Shown one piece after another: positions 8,005 through 21,542 of a stretch of DNA of 64,000 nt. The stretch is from contig DAOTGJ010000001.1 of assembly GCA_035447065.1 (NCBI GenBank), positions 124,001 to 188,000 of the forward strand. The letters are read 5' to 3'. Made by a program: the position numbers and the translations under genes. Position 1 is the first letter of the stretch. Each line of letters opens with the position of its first letter. The notes beneath the pieces were generated by a model. That model saw nothing but the letters and a program-made list of their open reading frames with translations, was not told where the DNA came from and did not search any database. The DNA is from CALEMW01 sp035447065. GTDB taxonomy: Bacteria > Krumholzibacteriota > Krumholzibacteriia > LZORAL124-64-63.

Positions 8005-11000
8005 CGGCGGTCACCTCCTCGCGTGTCGCCGTGGGCAGACCGCCGATGGGGATCCGGATGGTGAATGTGGTGCCGCCGTCCCTCCCGCAGCGGAAGTCGA
8101 TGGCGCCGCCGTGCTTGTCGGTGATGATGGAGTGGGCGATGGCCAGACCCTGGCCGCTGCCGCGTCCCACCTCCTTGGTGGTGAAGAAGGGCTCGAAGAT
8201 CCGCGAACGCACCTCCGGCGGCACGCCCGGGCCGGTGTCCTCGATCTCGATGACGGCCCACTCGGCCTCGGCCCGCGTCCGCACGCGGATGACGCCCTTG
8301 GCGCCGCTGTCGCCCACCGCGTCCTCGATGGCGTGGGCGGCGTTCACCAGCAGGTTCAGGAACACCTGGTTGAGGTCGCCGACCTGGCAGCGCACCGGCG
8401 GCAGCGGCCCGAAATCCGTCTCCACGTCGGCCACGTACTTGTATTCGTTCGTGGCGATGGTCAGCGTCGCCTTCAGGGCCTCGTTGAGATCGGCGTGGGC
8501 CTGCTCGTGCTGGCCGGGGTGCGAGAACTCCTTCATGGCGCCCACGATGCCCGCGATGCGGGTCAGCCCGTCCAGGCTGCGGTCCAGGGAGCGGGGCACG
8601 TTCTCGGTGAGGTAGGCCAGGTCGGCGTCGTCCTCGGCAACGGCTGCCCGCGCCAGCGCTTCGGCCCGGTCCGGACCCTCGGGCAGATCCGACAGGATCC
8701 CACGGTACCTGGCGATGATGTCCATCTGATCCGCGAAGGCGTCGCGCAGGAAGTAGACGCTGTCGCTCACGAACTGAGTGGGCGTGTTGATCTCGTGGGC
8801 GATGCCGGCGGCCAGCTGGCCCACGGCCTCCAGCTTCAGCGCCTGCGCGAGCTGCCGCTCCAGGGCGCGGCTCTCGGTCAGGTCGAAAAGCGAGAGCAGC
8901 ACGTGGCGCGCGCCGCTCATCTGCACCGCCGAGGCGCTGATGGAGAAGTGGTAGGTCCGCACCGAGTGGTCCACGAGCACCTGCAGGCTGCTCTCCCGGT
9001 TACGCACGGCCGCGCCGGTCTCCAGCACCTCGCCGATGGTCGCACGGATCTCGCAGCGGCCGCAGTACGGGGAATTGCCGCAGCCCTGGGCGTTGGAGAC
9101 GGCGTTCAGACAGCTCATGAGGTTGCCGGGCGACTTGTTCTGCAGCCCCATGATCTCGGGACCCAGCAGCTCGGCCATGACCCCATTGATCTTGACCACC
9201 TGCAGGGAGTCGTCGATGAGCAGCATGCCGACCTGCGCCGCGTCGAAGATGGCCTGCAGATTGGTGCGCTCCTGCTCCAGCTCCGAGCGTTGGCGCAGGA
9301 GCTTGCGCTCGGCCAGGTGGCGTTCCACGGCGCCGGTGAGCATGGAGGTGATGCCGTTGATGAGCTCGCGCTCCTCCGTGCAGAAGGGCCCCTCGTCCAT
9401 CTCCGGCCGCTCGTCCAGGTAGTAGACCTCCACGGCGCCGCGCACCACGTCGTCGATCACGATGTCGGCGGCCAGCCGCCACGGCGTGGGCTCGAACGGC
9501 GCCGACGTCTGGACCATGCCGTCCAGGGTGATCCGGCTCCGCGCGCTGCCGGGATAGGTCCAGGCCGAGGGCATGAGCAGGGCCGTGCGGTGCAGCAGGC
9601 TCTCCAGATCCGGGCTGACGGTGATGACCTCGGCCACGCCGATCAGGCCCTGCAGCACCTTCACGCTCTCCTCGGTGCTCTGCAGCAGGATCTCCCGCTC
9701 CAGCTCCATCTGCTTGCGCCGGGTGATGTCCAGATGGGTCCCGCAGGCGCGCACCGGCTTGCCGTCGGCGTCGCGTTCGGTCACGCGGCCGCGGTCCAGG
9801 ATCCAGATCCACAGCCCCGACTTGTGGCGCATGCGGTGCTCGGACTCGTAGGTCTCGGTCTTCCCCTCCAGATGGGCGCGCAGCAGATTCATGGTGGGGC
9901 GCAGGTCCTCGGGATGGACCAGGCGCTTCCAGGTCTCCAGCCGCGATTCGATCTCGCCCAGCCGGTAGCCCAGGATCTCCGCCCAGCGGGCGTTGTACTT
10001 GACCTCGTTGGTGCGCAGATCCCAGTCCCAGAGACCCAGGTCCGCGCCTTCGAGAACCATCTGCAGCTGCTCGCGGCTGTCCAGCAGCTCCTGTTCCACG
10101 TGGCTGCGCTGGGTGATGTCGATGGCGAGGGCGGCGAAGGTGGGGTGCTCGCCGCGGGACAGACGCAGGTGGAGCTCCACGGGATAGCGGGAGCCGTCGC
10201 CGCGGGCGAAGTCCACCACCGTGACCACCTTGTCCCGTTCGCCCGTGCGCAGGGGCGCCGCCAGGGTCTCGAACGTCTCGCGGCTGAGGCTGGGGACCAG
10301 GTCCAGGAAGGAGCGGGCTTCCTGCGCATCCCAGTCCAGGCCCAGGTTGCGCAGCGCCGGTCCGTTCATCTCGAGCAGCCGGCAGGTCTCCGCGTCGAAG
10401 AACAGGTTCTCGATGTGGGTGCCCTCGATCAGGCGGTTGAAGCGGTCCCAGCGCTCCTGCAGACGCCGCCGGTCGGTCACGTCCTCGAAGGCTTCGATGC
10501 CGCCCACCACCACCCCGTCGGCGTCGCGGATCACGTCGATGTTCTTCACGATGGTCCGGCGCTCGCCGTCCTTGCGCACGATGGAGCACTCGATGCCGGT
10601 CACGGGCTTGTCCGCGGCCCCGTCGAAGAGCAGGCAGCGTCCGCCGCAGGGCGCGGCGGCCAGGCTCTCGCAGGAGCGGCCCAGCACCTCGTCGGCGCGG
10701 TAGCCGGTGATCTGCTCGCTGGCGCGGTTCCAGGTGAGGATGCGGCGCTGCGTGTCCACGGTGAAGATGGCGTCGGGCGCGGTCTCCGCCACCAGCTCGG
10801 CGCGGCGACGCGCCAGCTCCGTCTCGGCCAGGGTGTCGTCCACGAGGGCGCGGGTGCGGCGGAGGGCGCGGAACATGACGAAGAGCAGCAGGGAGAGCAG
10901 GACGAGAAGGAGGTAGAAGGCCGGACCGGGCTCCGACGGCAGCCAGGGCGGCGGCGAGACGCCGGAGCTCGCGGCGATGGTCCGGATCGCCCGCGGCACC

Positions 11001-11116
11001 AGACCCGACGCCCCCAGCACAAGCGCCATGACCACCAGGGCCAGGGACTGCACCCTGCCGTAGGCGCGGCGGAGGTTCCGCAGGCTGGCGCGGGTGTCGG
11101 AACGGATCACTGGCAT
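7982..11116 (-). CDS. Membrane-bound multi-PAS sensor histidine kinase
   Basis: 1044 residues. Two membrane segments (~22-43 and ~66-85) bracket a short outside loop. At least four PAS-type domains follow, near 108-225, 235-360, 365-490 and 665-785, with a GAF-like stretch at ~500-650. The dimerisation/phospho-acceptor box is AAGIAHEINTPTQF (His near 778). The ATPase has NQVFLNLLVNAAHAIED (N box), EDTGPGVP and FEPFFTTKEVGRGSGQGL. The first and last PAS domains hold clustered cysteines (PCGGRC; GCGNSPYCGRC), suggesting redox, metal or Fe-S sensing. The ATG at 11116 is preferred because the frame upstream runs into the divergent peroxiredoxin promoter. It heads the signalling operon. Confidence 0.92.
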   Translation of the reverse strand: MPVIRSDTRASLRNLRRAYGRVQSLALVVMALVLGASGLVPRAIRTIAASSGVSPPPWLPSEPGPAFYLLLVLLSLLLFVMFRALRRTRALVDDTLAETELARRRAELVAETAPDAIFTVDTQRRILTWNRASEQITGYRADEVLGRSCESLAAAPCGGRCLLFDGAADKPVTGIECSIVRKDGERRTIVKNIDVIRDADGVVVGGIEAFEDVTDRRRLQERWDRFNRLIEGTHIENLFFDAETCRLLEMNGPALRNLGLDWDAQEARSFLDLVPSLSRETFETLAAPLRTGERDKVVTVVDFARGDGSRYPVELHLRLSRGEHPTFAALAIDITQRSHVEQELLDSREQLQMVLEGADLGLWDWDLRTNEVKYNARWAEILGYRLGEIESRLETWKRLVHPEDLRPTMNLLRAHLEGKTETYESEHRMRHKSGLWIWILDRGRVTERDADGKPVRACGTHLDITRRKQMELEREILLQSTEESVKVLQGLIGVAEVITVSPDLESLLHRTALLMPSAWTYPGSARSRITLDGMVQTSAPFEPTPWRLAADIVIDDVVRGAVEVYYLDERPEMDEGPFCTEERELINGITSMLTGAVERHLAERKLLRQRSELEQERTNLQAIFDAAQVGMLLIDDSLQVVKINGVMAELLGPEIMGLQNKSPGNLMSCLNAVSNAQGCGNSPYCGRCEIRATIGEVLETGAAVRNRESSLQVLVDHSVRTYHFSISASAVQMSGARHVLLSLFDLTESRALERQLAQALKLEAVGQLAAGIAHEINTPTQFVSDSVYFLRDAFADQMDIIARYRGILSDLPEGPDRAEALARAAVAEDDADLAYLTENVPRSLDRSLDGLTRIAGIVGAMKEFSHPGQHEQAHADLNEALKATLTIATNEYKYVADVETDFGPLPPVRCQVGDLNQVFLNLLVNAAHAIEDAVGDSGAKGVIRVRTRAEAEWAVIEIEDTGPGVPPEVRSRIFEPFFTTKEVGRGSGQGLAIAHSIITDKHGGAIDFRCGRDGGTTFTIRIPIGGLPTATREEVTADAAHPVR

Positions 11117-11196
11117 CCCCCCATCGGGTCGCGTCGGGCGAGGCGACTGGTCTTTCGTGCTGTTTCGGCACGGATGGCGCAAAACTTGAGGTCGGA

Positions 11197-11242
11197 AAGG
11201 CGTTTTCGACGCCTTGCGGCCCATTCGGACCGAGTATAGATT
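11197..11242 (+). promoter_or_regulatory. Peroxiredoxin promoter with overlapping inverted repeat
   Basis: TTGCGG at 11214-11219, 17-base spacer, TAGATT at 11237-11242 (a TATAGA reading with 15-base spacing is also possible). A perfect 7-bp palindrome AAGGCGT-TTTCG-ACGCCTT (11197-11215) ends on the -35 box, where a regulator could bind. The leader to the ATG is about 80 bases. Confidence 0.45.
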
Positions 11243-11330
11243 GGGCGCCGACCCGGCTGGACCGGCCGGAAAACCCCGCGAACGCCGCGTCAGACAGAGG
11301 TGGAATCCACTCCGGAGGAGGAGCATTACC

Positions 11331-11921
11331 ATGTCCCAGTTCATCGGACAGCAGGCCCCCGACTTCACCGCGACCGCCGTCATGCCCGACGGCTCGTTCA
11401 ACGAGAACTTCAAGCTGAGCGACTACCGCGGCAAGTACGTGGTCCTGTTCTTCTACCCGCTGGACTTCACCTTCGTCTGCCCGAGCGAGATCATCGAGTT
11501 CAGCAAGAAGATCGGCGAGTTCCAGGGCCGCGAAACCCAGGTGATCGGCGTGTCCGTGGACAGCCAGTTCAGCCACTGGGCCTGGCGGAACACCCCCGTC
11601 AACGAGGGCGGCATCGGCGAGATCAAGTACCCGCTGGTGGCCGACATCACCAAGACGATCAGCCGCGACTACGGCGTGCTCCTGGACGACAGCGTGGCCC
11701 TGCGCGGCACCTTCCTGATCGACAAGGACGGCGTGATCCAGCACATGGTGGTGAACAACCTGCCCCTGGGCCGCAACATCGACGAGGCCGTGCGCATGGT
11801 GGACGCCCTGCAGCACGTGGAGAAGTACGGCGAGGTCTGCCCCGCCGGCTGGAACAAGGGCGACGAGGCCATGACCCCCAACGCCGACGGCGTGGCCAAG
11901 TACCTGAGCGACCACGCCTAG
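11331..11921 (+). CDS. Typical 2-Cys peroxiredoxin (AhpC/Prx1 type)
   Basis: 196 residues, the normal family length. It reduces hydrogen peroxide and organic or peroxynitrite peroxides in the cytoplasm. The peroxidatic Cys50 sits in FYPLDFTFVCPSE. The resolving Cys, near 170, sits in GEVCPAGW. The C-terminal tail ends AKYLSDHA. The ATG at 11331 follows GGAGGAG. It is divergent from the sensor kinase operon, and a stem-loop terminator follows directly. Electrons would come from a thioredoxin or AhpF-like reductase; trxA lies elsewhere in the window, with no ahpF adjacent. Confidence 0.96.
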   Translation: MSQFIGQQAPDFTATAVMPDGSFNENFKLSDYRGKYVVLFFYPLDFTFVCPSEIIEFSKKIGEFQGRETQVIGVSVDSQFSHWAWRNTPVNEGGIGEIKYPLVADITKTISRDYGVLLDDSVALRGTFLIDKDGVIQHMVVNNLPLGRNIDEAVRMVDALQHVEKYGEVCPAGWNKGDEAMTPNADGVAKYLSDHA

Positions 11922-11950
11922 ACGTGTCCGCAGCCAGGTTCGACATCGAC

Positions 11951-11977
11951 CGGGCCGGGAGCACGCCTCCCGGCCCG
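11951..11977 (+). terminator. Intrinsic terminator of the peroxiredoxin gene
   Basis: Perfect 10-bp stem CGGGCCGGGA/TCCCGGCCCG with a 7-base loop, 30 bases after the stop codon. The trailing T-run is weak (GCGCCGTTTCC). It also argues against starting the next gene at the GTG at 11924. Confidence 0.65.
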
Positions 11978-11998
11978 GCGCCGTTTCCACGGCGGGCG

Positions 11999-12847
11999 GT
12001 GCTGATCTTCGTGGACGGTCTGGGCGTGGGCTCCGGCGGCCCGGAAGACGCCACCGCCTCCTACGGCGGCGACCTGCTCCACTTCGCCCGCAGCCCCGGC
12101 GCCAAGCGCGCCGTGGACGCCGCGCTGGGCGTGCCGGGCATCCCCCAGAGCGCCACCGGGCAGACGTCGCTGTTCACCGGCCGCAACGCCCAGGCGGCCC
12201 TGGGCCACCACGCCACCGGCTTTCCCGGGCCCACGCTGCGCGCCATCCTCAAGGAGCACTCGGTGCTGCGCACGCTCAACGAGCGGGGACGCGACGCCAT
12301 GTTCCTCAACGCCTTCCGCCCTCCGTTCTGGGAGCTGACGGAGGAGCAGCAGTGGCGCCTGTCCGCCTCCACGGTGGCCCATCTGGCCTGCGGGCGCCCC
12401 TTCTGCGACCTGGACGACCTGCGCGCCGGCCGCGCCGTGTACCAGGACCTGACCAGCGCCGACCTGCGCGCCCGCGGTTTCGACGTGCCCCTGCGGGAGC
12501 CGGCGGAGGCGGGGGAGATCCTGGGGCGGGCCTCGGCCGCCCGCGACTTCACCCTCTTCGAGTACTTCCAGACCGACAAGGCCGGCCACACCCAGGACCC
12601 GGACCTCTGCCGCGCCCGGCTGCGCGATCTGGACGCCTTCGTGTCCGCGCACCTGGCCGCCGCCGCGCCGGACACGCTGACGCTGCTGACCAGCGACCAC
12701 GGCAACATCGAGGACCTCTCCACCCGTTCGCACACCACCAACCCCGTGCCGTTGCTGGCGTGGGGGCCGGGGGCGGAGACTGCGGTGGCCCGCATCGGCG
12801 CCATCGATCAGGTGGTCCCGCACGTCCTGGATGTTTTGACGGTCTGA
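11999..12847 (+). CDS. Phosphoglyceromutase-like metalloenzyme (alkaline phosphatase superfamily)
   Basis: About 282 residues. It belongs to the metal-dependent superfamily containing iPGM, phosphopentomutase and alkaline phosphatase. First metal site: IFVDGLGVGSGG. Nucleophile loop: PQSATGQTSLFTGRN. Second metal site: EYFQTDKAGHTQD. C-terminal: TSDHGNIEDLSTRSHTTNPVP, which closely mirrors the DHGN...HT-NPVP segment of iPGM. The ~220-residue insert domain of true iPGM is absent, so mutase activity is doubtful; a phosphatase or small phosphotransferase is more likely. The GTG at 11999 is preferred to the GTG at 11924, which would place the peroxiredoxin terminator inside the gene. Confidence 0.82.
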   Translation: MLIFVDGLGVGSGGPEDATASYGGDLLHFARSPGAKRAVDAALGVPGIPQSATGQTSLFTGRNAQAALGHHATGFPGPTLRAILKEHSVLRTLNERGRDAMFLNAFRPPFWELTEEQQWRLSASTVAHLACGRPFCDLDDLRAGRAVYQDLTSADLRARGFDVPLREPAEAGEILGRASAARDFTLFEYFQTDKAGHTQDPDLCRARLRDLDAFVSAHLAAAAPDTLTLLTSDHGNIEDLSTRSHTTNPVPLLAWGPGAETAVARIGAIDQVVPHVLDVLTV

Positions 12848-12932
12848 AGCGCATCCCACGCGAGACAGCCGAGGCCGGGTGTGGGATGATCCGCCCATCG
12901 ACCAACCCCGCGAATCGATGTCCGGAGAGATC

Positions 12933-14936
12933 ATGCGCGACCCCCGCTCCCTGCTGACCGCCCTGCTGGTCTTCCTGCTGCCCGCCGTGGTGGAGACCCT
13001 GGCCGCGTGCCAGGGCTTCAATCTCCTGGACGACGGCCTCTGGCTCCTGGGCGCGGACGTCCTGCGCCGCGGCGGCGTGCTCTACCGCGACCTCTTCGCC
13101 ATCTACGGTCCCGCCAAGTTCGTGCTGCTGACGCCGCTGCTGGCGCTGACCGGCAACGCGGTGGCCCTGGCCCTGCTCAAGGGCGTCACGGTGGGGGCGG
13201 GGTCCCTGCTGGGCTTCCTGGCCGCGCGGCGCGGCGGCGCCGGCCGCCTGGCCTGGCTGGTGCCCCTGGGGGTGCTGGCCCTGGAGGCCAACCGCCCGCG
13301 CTATGCGGCGGCGGGGGCGCTGGCGCTGCTCACCGCCCGGGTGGCCGGAGGCGAAGGCTCGCGGCGGGACTGGGCGCTGCTGGGGCTGGCCTGGGCCGGG
13401 TTGGCGGCCTTCGGATTGGACGCGGCGGCGTACGGCGGCGTGATCATCGCGGGTACGGCGGTGCTGGCGCCGGCGCGTCGGCCGACCCCCGCGCAGCTGG
13501 GCGCGACGCTGGGCGGTCTCGCCGCCGGCCTGATCCTGCTGCTGGGCCTGGCCGCCGCCACGGGGGCGCTGGATGCGGCGGTGTGGGACACGGTGGTCTA
13601 TCCGCTGACGCGCTTCAACGACGAGATGGGCCTCTCGCCCCTGGACAGCTTCCGCTCGCCGCAGGCGCTGGGGCAGCTCTTCGCGGAGCACCAGACCGGG
13701 GAGGCGTACGCGCCCGCCTGGCCGGGCCACGCGGCCCAGCTCGTGCTGGCGCGGCGGCTGCTCTATCTGGGTCTGCTGGCGTTGCCGGTGCTGGGTGTCG
13801 TGGCGAGCCTGCGCCGCCGTGAGGACACGCTGCTGGCCGCCGTCACCGCCTTCGCCCTGGCCGGCTGGTCCACCGCCGCGGTGCGCGGCGAGGCGGTGCA
13901 TCTGGCCTGCGGCTGGCTGGGGGCGCTGTGGCTGCTGCCGCTGCTCGCCGCGAGGGTGCCGGTGCCGCGCCGGCCGCTGGCCGCGGCCGCGACGGGCCTC
14001 TACGCCCTGGTCGCCCTGGGCCCCCTGCTGGCCGAGCCCGTCTGGCTGGCGCTCCATGCCGACCGCCCCGGCCTGGCGGTCTGGGACCGGCCTGCGGCCG
14101 GCATCCGCCTGAGCCGGGACCGCATCGCCGGCCTGGAGTCCGTGGGCGATTTCCTGGCCGAAGCGCGTCCCGACGCCGCGGTGTTCTGGCCCGTGCAGCC
14201 CGGGCTCAACGTGTTCTTCGACGTGCCTCCCGCCACCGCCCAGGCCACCCTGCTGGGCGGCGAGGTGCGCGACGCCGCCGCCGTGCTGAGCGAGCTGGGC
14301 CGCCACCCCCGCCGGGTGGTCCTGATGGGCCTGCAGCCGGGGGACCGCCGCCGCCGGAACAAGGACGTGGCGCCCGAGCTCTGGGACGGCCTGCGCCGCA
14401 CCCACATGGTGGCCGCCCTCCTCACCGGTGGTCCCGACGAGTTCACCATGCTGGTCCCGCCGCCCCCGGGCACGCCCCTGGGCCGGCTGCCGCTGACCGC
14501 ACGCCTGCCCGACGAACGCCACACCGTGGCCACCGCCGCCACGCCGCCGCTGACGCCGTCGGACCGCGTGGGCCAGAGCTTCCCGGTGGGCGGCAACGGC
14601 CTGTCCGGACTCGCGGTGAGGTTCGTGGCCGACGCGCCCGCGAACGTGGACCTGATCCTGACCGTCCGCGCTCTGGACGGCGAACGCCCCGGCCCCGAGC
14701 TCGGAGAGCGGCGCCTGCCCCTTCAGCTCGGTGAAGGCCAGAACCTCTACTACCTCCCCTTCGCGCCCGTCGACGGCGCCGCGGACCGCACGGTCCTTGT
14801 GGAGCTGGGCCTCGAGGCGTCCGCGGGCGTGGCCGTGCGAGCGCTCTGGAACCAGGGCGACGACGTGTATCCGGGCGGCCGGGCCTGGTGGAACGGGCGC
14901 GGGGTGGAGGGGGATCTGTATTTCCTGAGCTATTGA
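12933..14936 (+). CDS. Polytopic membrane protein, GT39-like layout, function unknown
   Basis: 667 residues. The first ~430 are highly hydrophobic, with roughly ten membrane spans. The early stretch LLDDGLWLLGADVLRRGG then LYRDLFAIYGPAKF resembles the Asp-rich first loop of GT39/ArnT-like lipid-linked glycosyltransferases. The last ~230 residues are soluble and probably extracytoplasmic. The ATG at 12933 has GGAG five bases upstream; an ATG at 12918 is less well placed. No sugar-transfer partner is adjacent, so substrate and direction are unknown. The pyruvate dehydrogenase operon begins about 100 bases downstream. Confidence 0.75.
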   Translation: MRDPRSLLTALLVFLLPAVVETLAACQGFNLLDDGLWLLGADVLRRGGVLYRDLFAIYGPAKFVLLTPLLALTGNAVALALLKGVTVGAGSLLGFLAARRGGAGRLAWLVPLGVLALEANRPRYAAAGALALLTARVAGGEGSRRDWALLGLAWAGLAAFGLDAAAYGGVIIAGTAVLAPARRPTPAQLGATLGGLAAGLILLLGLAAATGALDAAVWDTVVYPLTRFNDEMGLSPLDSFRSPQALGQLFAEHQTGEAYAPAWPGHAAQLVLARRLLYLGLLALPVLGVVASLRRREDTLLAAVTAFALAGWSTAAVRGEAVHLACGWLGALWLLPLLAARVPVPRRPLAAAATGLYALVALGPLLAEPVWLALHADRPGLAVWDRPAAGIRLSRDRIAGLESVGDFLAEARPDAAVFWPVQPGLNVFFDVPPATAQATLLGGEVRDAAAVLSELGRHPRRVVLMGLQPGDRRRRNKDVAPELWDGLRRTHMVAALLTGGPDEFTMLVPPPPGTPLGRLPLTARLPDERHTVATAATPPLTPSDRVGQSFPVGGNGLSGLAVRFVADAPANVDLILTVRALDGERPGPELGERRLPLQLGEGQNLYYLPFAPVDGAADRTVLVELGLEASAGVAVRALWNQGDDVYPGGRAWWNGRGVEGDLYFLSY

Positions 14937-14959
14937 GTGCCTCCCCTTCCCCTCCGAGA

Positions 14960-14987
14960 TTGACGCCGACGCGATCGTGCTTAACCA
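14960..14987 (+). promoter_or_regulatory. Candidate promoter of the pyruvate dehydrogenase operon
   Basis: TTGACG (14960-14965), a near-consensus -35, is followed after 15-16 bases by TTAACCA. The -10 is poor and spacing is short, so this is only a candidate. It lies in the 96-base gap before aceE. Confidence 0.35.
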
Positions 14988-15032
14988 TGGGGTGCTCACT
15001 TCGCTCCCCAGACAGACCGGAAGGAGGCCGGA

Positions 15033-17723
<2,691 letters not shown>

Positions 17724-17742
17724 GGAGCGCAAGGAGAGCGAC

Positions 17743-19055
17743 ATGAAGCAGGAGATCCGAGTCCCCGAGGTCAGCGACGGCGTGACCAAGGGCAAGGTCA
17801 TCGGCCTGAGCGTGGCCGTGGGCGACCGCGTGGAGGTGGATCAGGCGCTGCTGGAGATGGAGACGGACAAGGCCGTGGTGGCCGTGCCGTCGCCCTTCAC
17901 GGGCAAGATCACCGCCATCCTGGTGGACGAGGGCGACGAGGTGGCCGTGGGCCAGGTGGTCATGGCCGGCGAGCCGGAGGACGGCGCCGGCGCCGCTCCC
18001 GAGTCGGAGGCCGCGCCCACGCCCCAGCCGGAGCCCGAGCCCGCGACCCAGGCGTCGACGCCCGCTCCCGCGGCGCCGGAGCCGCCGCGCCCCGCGCCGG
18101 CTCCCGCGGCTTCCGGCAGCCTGCCGCCCCCGCGCACCGAGCCCACGCCGCCGGCGGAGGTGGCGCCGGCCTCGCCGGTGGTGCGCCGCTTCGCCCGCGA
18201 ACTGGGCGTGGACATCCACGCCGTGCGCGGCAGCGGCCCCGGCGGCCGCATCTCCGAGCAGGACGTGCGCGACTTCGTGAAGGCCGCCCTGGCCGGCGGC
18301 GGCGGCGGCGGCGCGGTGGCCGTCTCGCGCCCGCTGCCCGACTTCGCCAAGTGGGGCGAGATCGCGCGGGAGCCCCTCTCGCAGGTGCGGAAGATCACGG
18401 CCGACGCCATGGCCTACGCCTGGGCCACCGCCCCGCGCGTGACCCAGGACGACAAGGCCGACATCACCGCCCTGGAGGCCTTCCGCAAGCAGTACAACCG
18501 CAAGGCCCCGGACGACGCCAAGCTCACCATGACCGCCATCCTGGTGAAGGTGGTGGCCGAGGCCCTGCACCGCTTCCCCCAGCTCAACTCCACGCTGGAC
18601 CTGGCCGCGGGCGAGCTGATCCTCAAGAGGTATGTGCACGTGGGCGTGGCCGTGGACACCCCGGGCGGCCTGCTGGTGCCGGTGATCCGCGACGCCGACC
18701 GCAAGGGCGTGGCCACCCTGGCCGCGGAGCTCAACGCCACCGCCGCCAAGACCCGCGAGCGCCGCATCTCGCCCGCGGACATGGAGGGCGGCAGCTTCAC
18801 CATCAGCAACCTGGGCGGCATCGGCGGCACGGGCTTCACGCCCATCGTCTACGCGCCCCAGGTGGCCATCCTGGGCGTGTCGCGCGCGGAGATGGAGCCG
18901 GTGTGGGACGGCGAGGGCTTCGAGCCGCGCCTGCGCATGCCCCTGTCCCTCAGCTACGACCACCGCGTGGTGGACGGCGCCGACGGCGCCCGCTTCCTGC
19001 GCTGGATCTGCGAGGCCCTGGAGCAGCCCCTGCTGCTGGCCATGGAGGACGCGCG

Positions 19056-19059
<4 letters not shown>
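17743..19059 (+). CDS. aceF: Dihydrolipoamide acetyltransferase, E2 of pyruvate dehydrogenase
   Basis: 438 residues. A single lipoyl domain at 1-80 carries lipoylated Lys43 in EMETDKAVVAVPS. An Ala/Pro-rich flexible linker (~85-140) follows, then the E1/E3-binding domain at ~145-182 (SPVVRRFARELGVDI, GPGGRISEQDV). The catalytic domain contains the active-site DHRVVDGADGARFL near the end. One lipoyl domain is fewer than the three of E. coli and is common in other phyla. The product transfers acetyl from lipoamide to CoA. The 3' end overlaps lpdA by four bases (ATGA). Confidence 0.97.
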
Positions 19060-20447
<1,388 letters not shown>

Positions 20448-20466
20448 GCCGCGCAGGAGGACGCCC

Positions 20467-21528
20467 ATGCCCAAGCTCTACCAGCGCGTGACCGGGCCGT
20501 TGGCCCAGTCGCCGGGCACCGTGATCTACCGCGGCGAGAAGCGCGTGGAGGCCGTGGCGCTCGAGCTGTTCGACTACGACGCCGAGACCCTGCGCGAGAC
20601 CCGCGGGCCGGAACTGGAGCTGCCGCCCCCGGGCCGCGGCCACGGCGTGACCTGGCTGGACGTGGACGGCCTGCACGACACGGACCTCCTCGGCCGCATC
20701 GGCAAGGTCTACGGCCTGCACCCGCTGGTCCTGGAGGACGTGGTCAACCTGCACCACCGCCCCAAGCTTGAGGACTACGGCGGCTACCTCTACATCGTGC
20801 TGCGCATGCTCTCGTTCGACCGCGAGGAGTGGCGCCTGGACTCGGAGCAGATCAGCCTGGTGGTGGGCGACGGCTTCGTGGTCACGTTCCAGGAACGCCC
20901 CGGCGACGTGCTGGAGCCCGTGCGCGAGCGCCTGCGCCGCGAGGGCGGCCGCATCCGCCAGCTCGGCGCCGACTACCTGGGCTACGCCCTGATCGACGCC
21001 GTGGTGGACCACTACTTCCACGTGCTCGAGGGCATGGGCGAGGCGGTGGAGGACCTGGAGGAGGAGCTGCTGGGCAGTCCCGCCCGCGGCACCCTGGAGC
21101 TCATCCACCAGCTCAAGCGGGAGAGCATCCTGCTGCGCCGCTCGGTGGCGCCCCTGCGCGACGTGGCCTCCAGCCTGGCCCGCGACGAGCTGCCGCTGAT
21201 CGGCGCCGAGGTGCAGCCCTTCCTGCGCGACCTCTACGACCACGTGATCCACGTCATCGACACGGTGGACTCCTTCCGCGACATCCTCTCGGGACTGCAG
21301 GACCTCTACCTGTCCAACGTGAGCAACCGCATGAACGACGTGATGAAGGTGCTGACCATCTTCACCACGCTCTTCGTGCCCCTGACGTTCATCGCCGGCG
21401 TGTACGGCATGAACTTCGAGCACATGCCCGAGCTGGCCTGGCGCTGGAGCTATCCGCTGTTCTGGGGCATGATCCTGGTGCTGGCGGTGGTCATGCTGAT
21501 CTTCTTCCGCCGCCGCAGGTGGCTGTGA
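20467..21528 (+). CDS. corA: CorA-family magnesium/cobalt transporter
   Basis: 353 residues. A large N-terminal cytoplasmic domain is followed by a long helical stalk and two C-terminal membrane segments. The ion-filter signature YGMNFEHMPEL lies just after the first segment and the protein ends in FFRRRRWL, as CorA does. It mediates Mg2+ (or Co2+/Ni2+) influx through a homopentamer. The start has AGGAGG. It follows lpdA by 19 bases and overlaps or abuts the DUF432 gene, so it may be transcribed from the pdh operon or an internal promoter. Confidence 0.95.
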   Translation: MPKLYQRVTGPLAQSPGTVIYRGEKRVEAVALELFDYDAETLRETRGPELELPPPGRGHGVTWLDVDGLHDTDLLGRIGKVYGLHPLVLEDVVNLHHRPKLEDYGGYLYIVLRMLSFDREEWRLDSEQISLVVGDGFVVTFQERPGDVLEPVRERLRREGGRIRQLGADYLGYALIDAVVDHYFHVLEGMGEAVEDLEEELLGSPARGTLELIHQLKRESILLRRSVAPLRDVASSLARDELPLIGAEVQPFLRDLYDHVIHVIDTVDSFRDILSGLQDLYLSNVSNRMNDVMKVLTIFTTLFVPLTFIAGVYGMNFEHMPELAWRWSYPLFWGMILVLAVVMLIFFRRRRWL

Positions 21529-21542
21529 GCCGGGAGGGCGCG

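Noticed and set aside
11999..12847. Calling the metalloenzyme a true 2,3-bisphosphoglycerate-independent phosphoglycerate mutase
   Set aside because: It is ~280 residues and lacks the large inserted domain needed for mutase action, although the DHGN...HT-NPVP segment matches.
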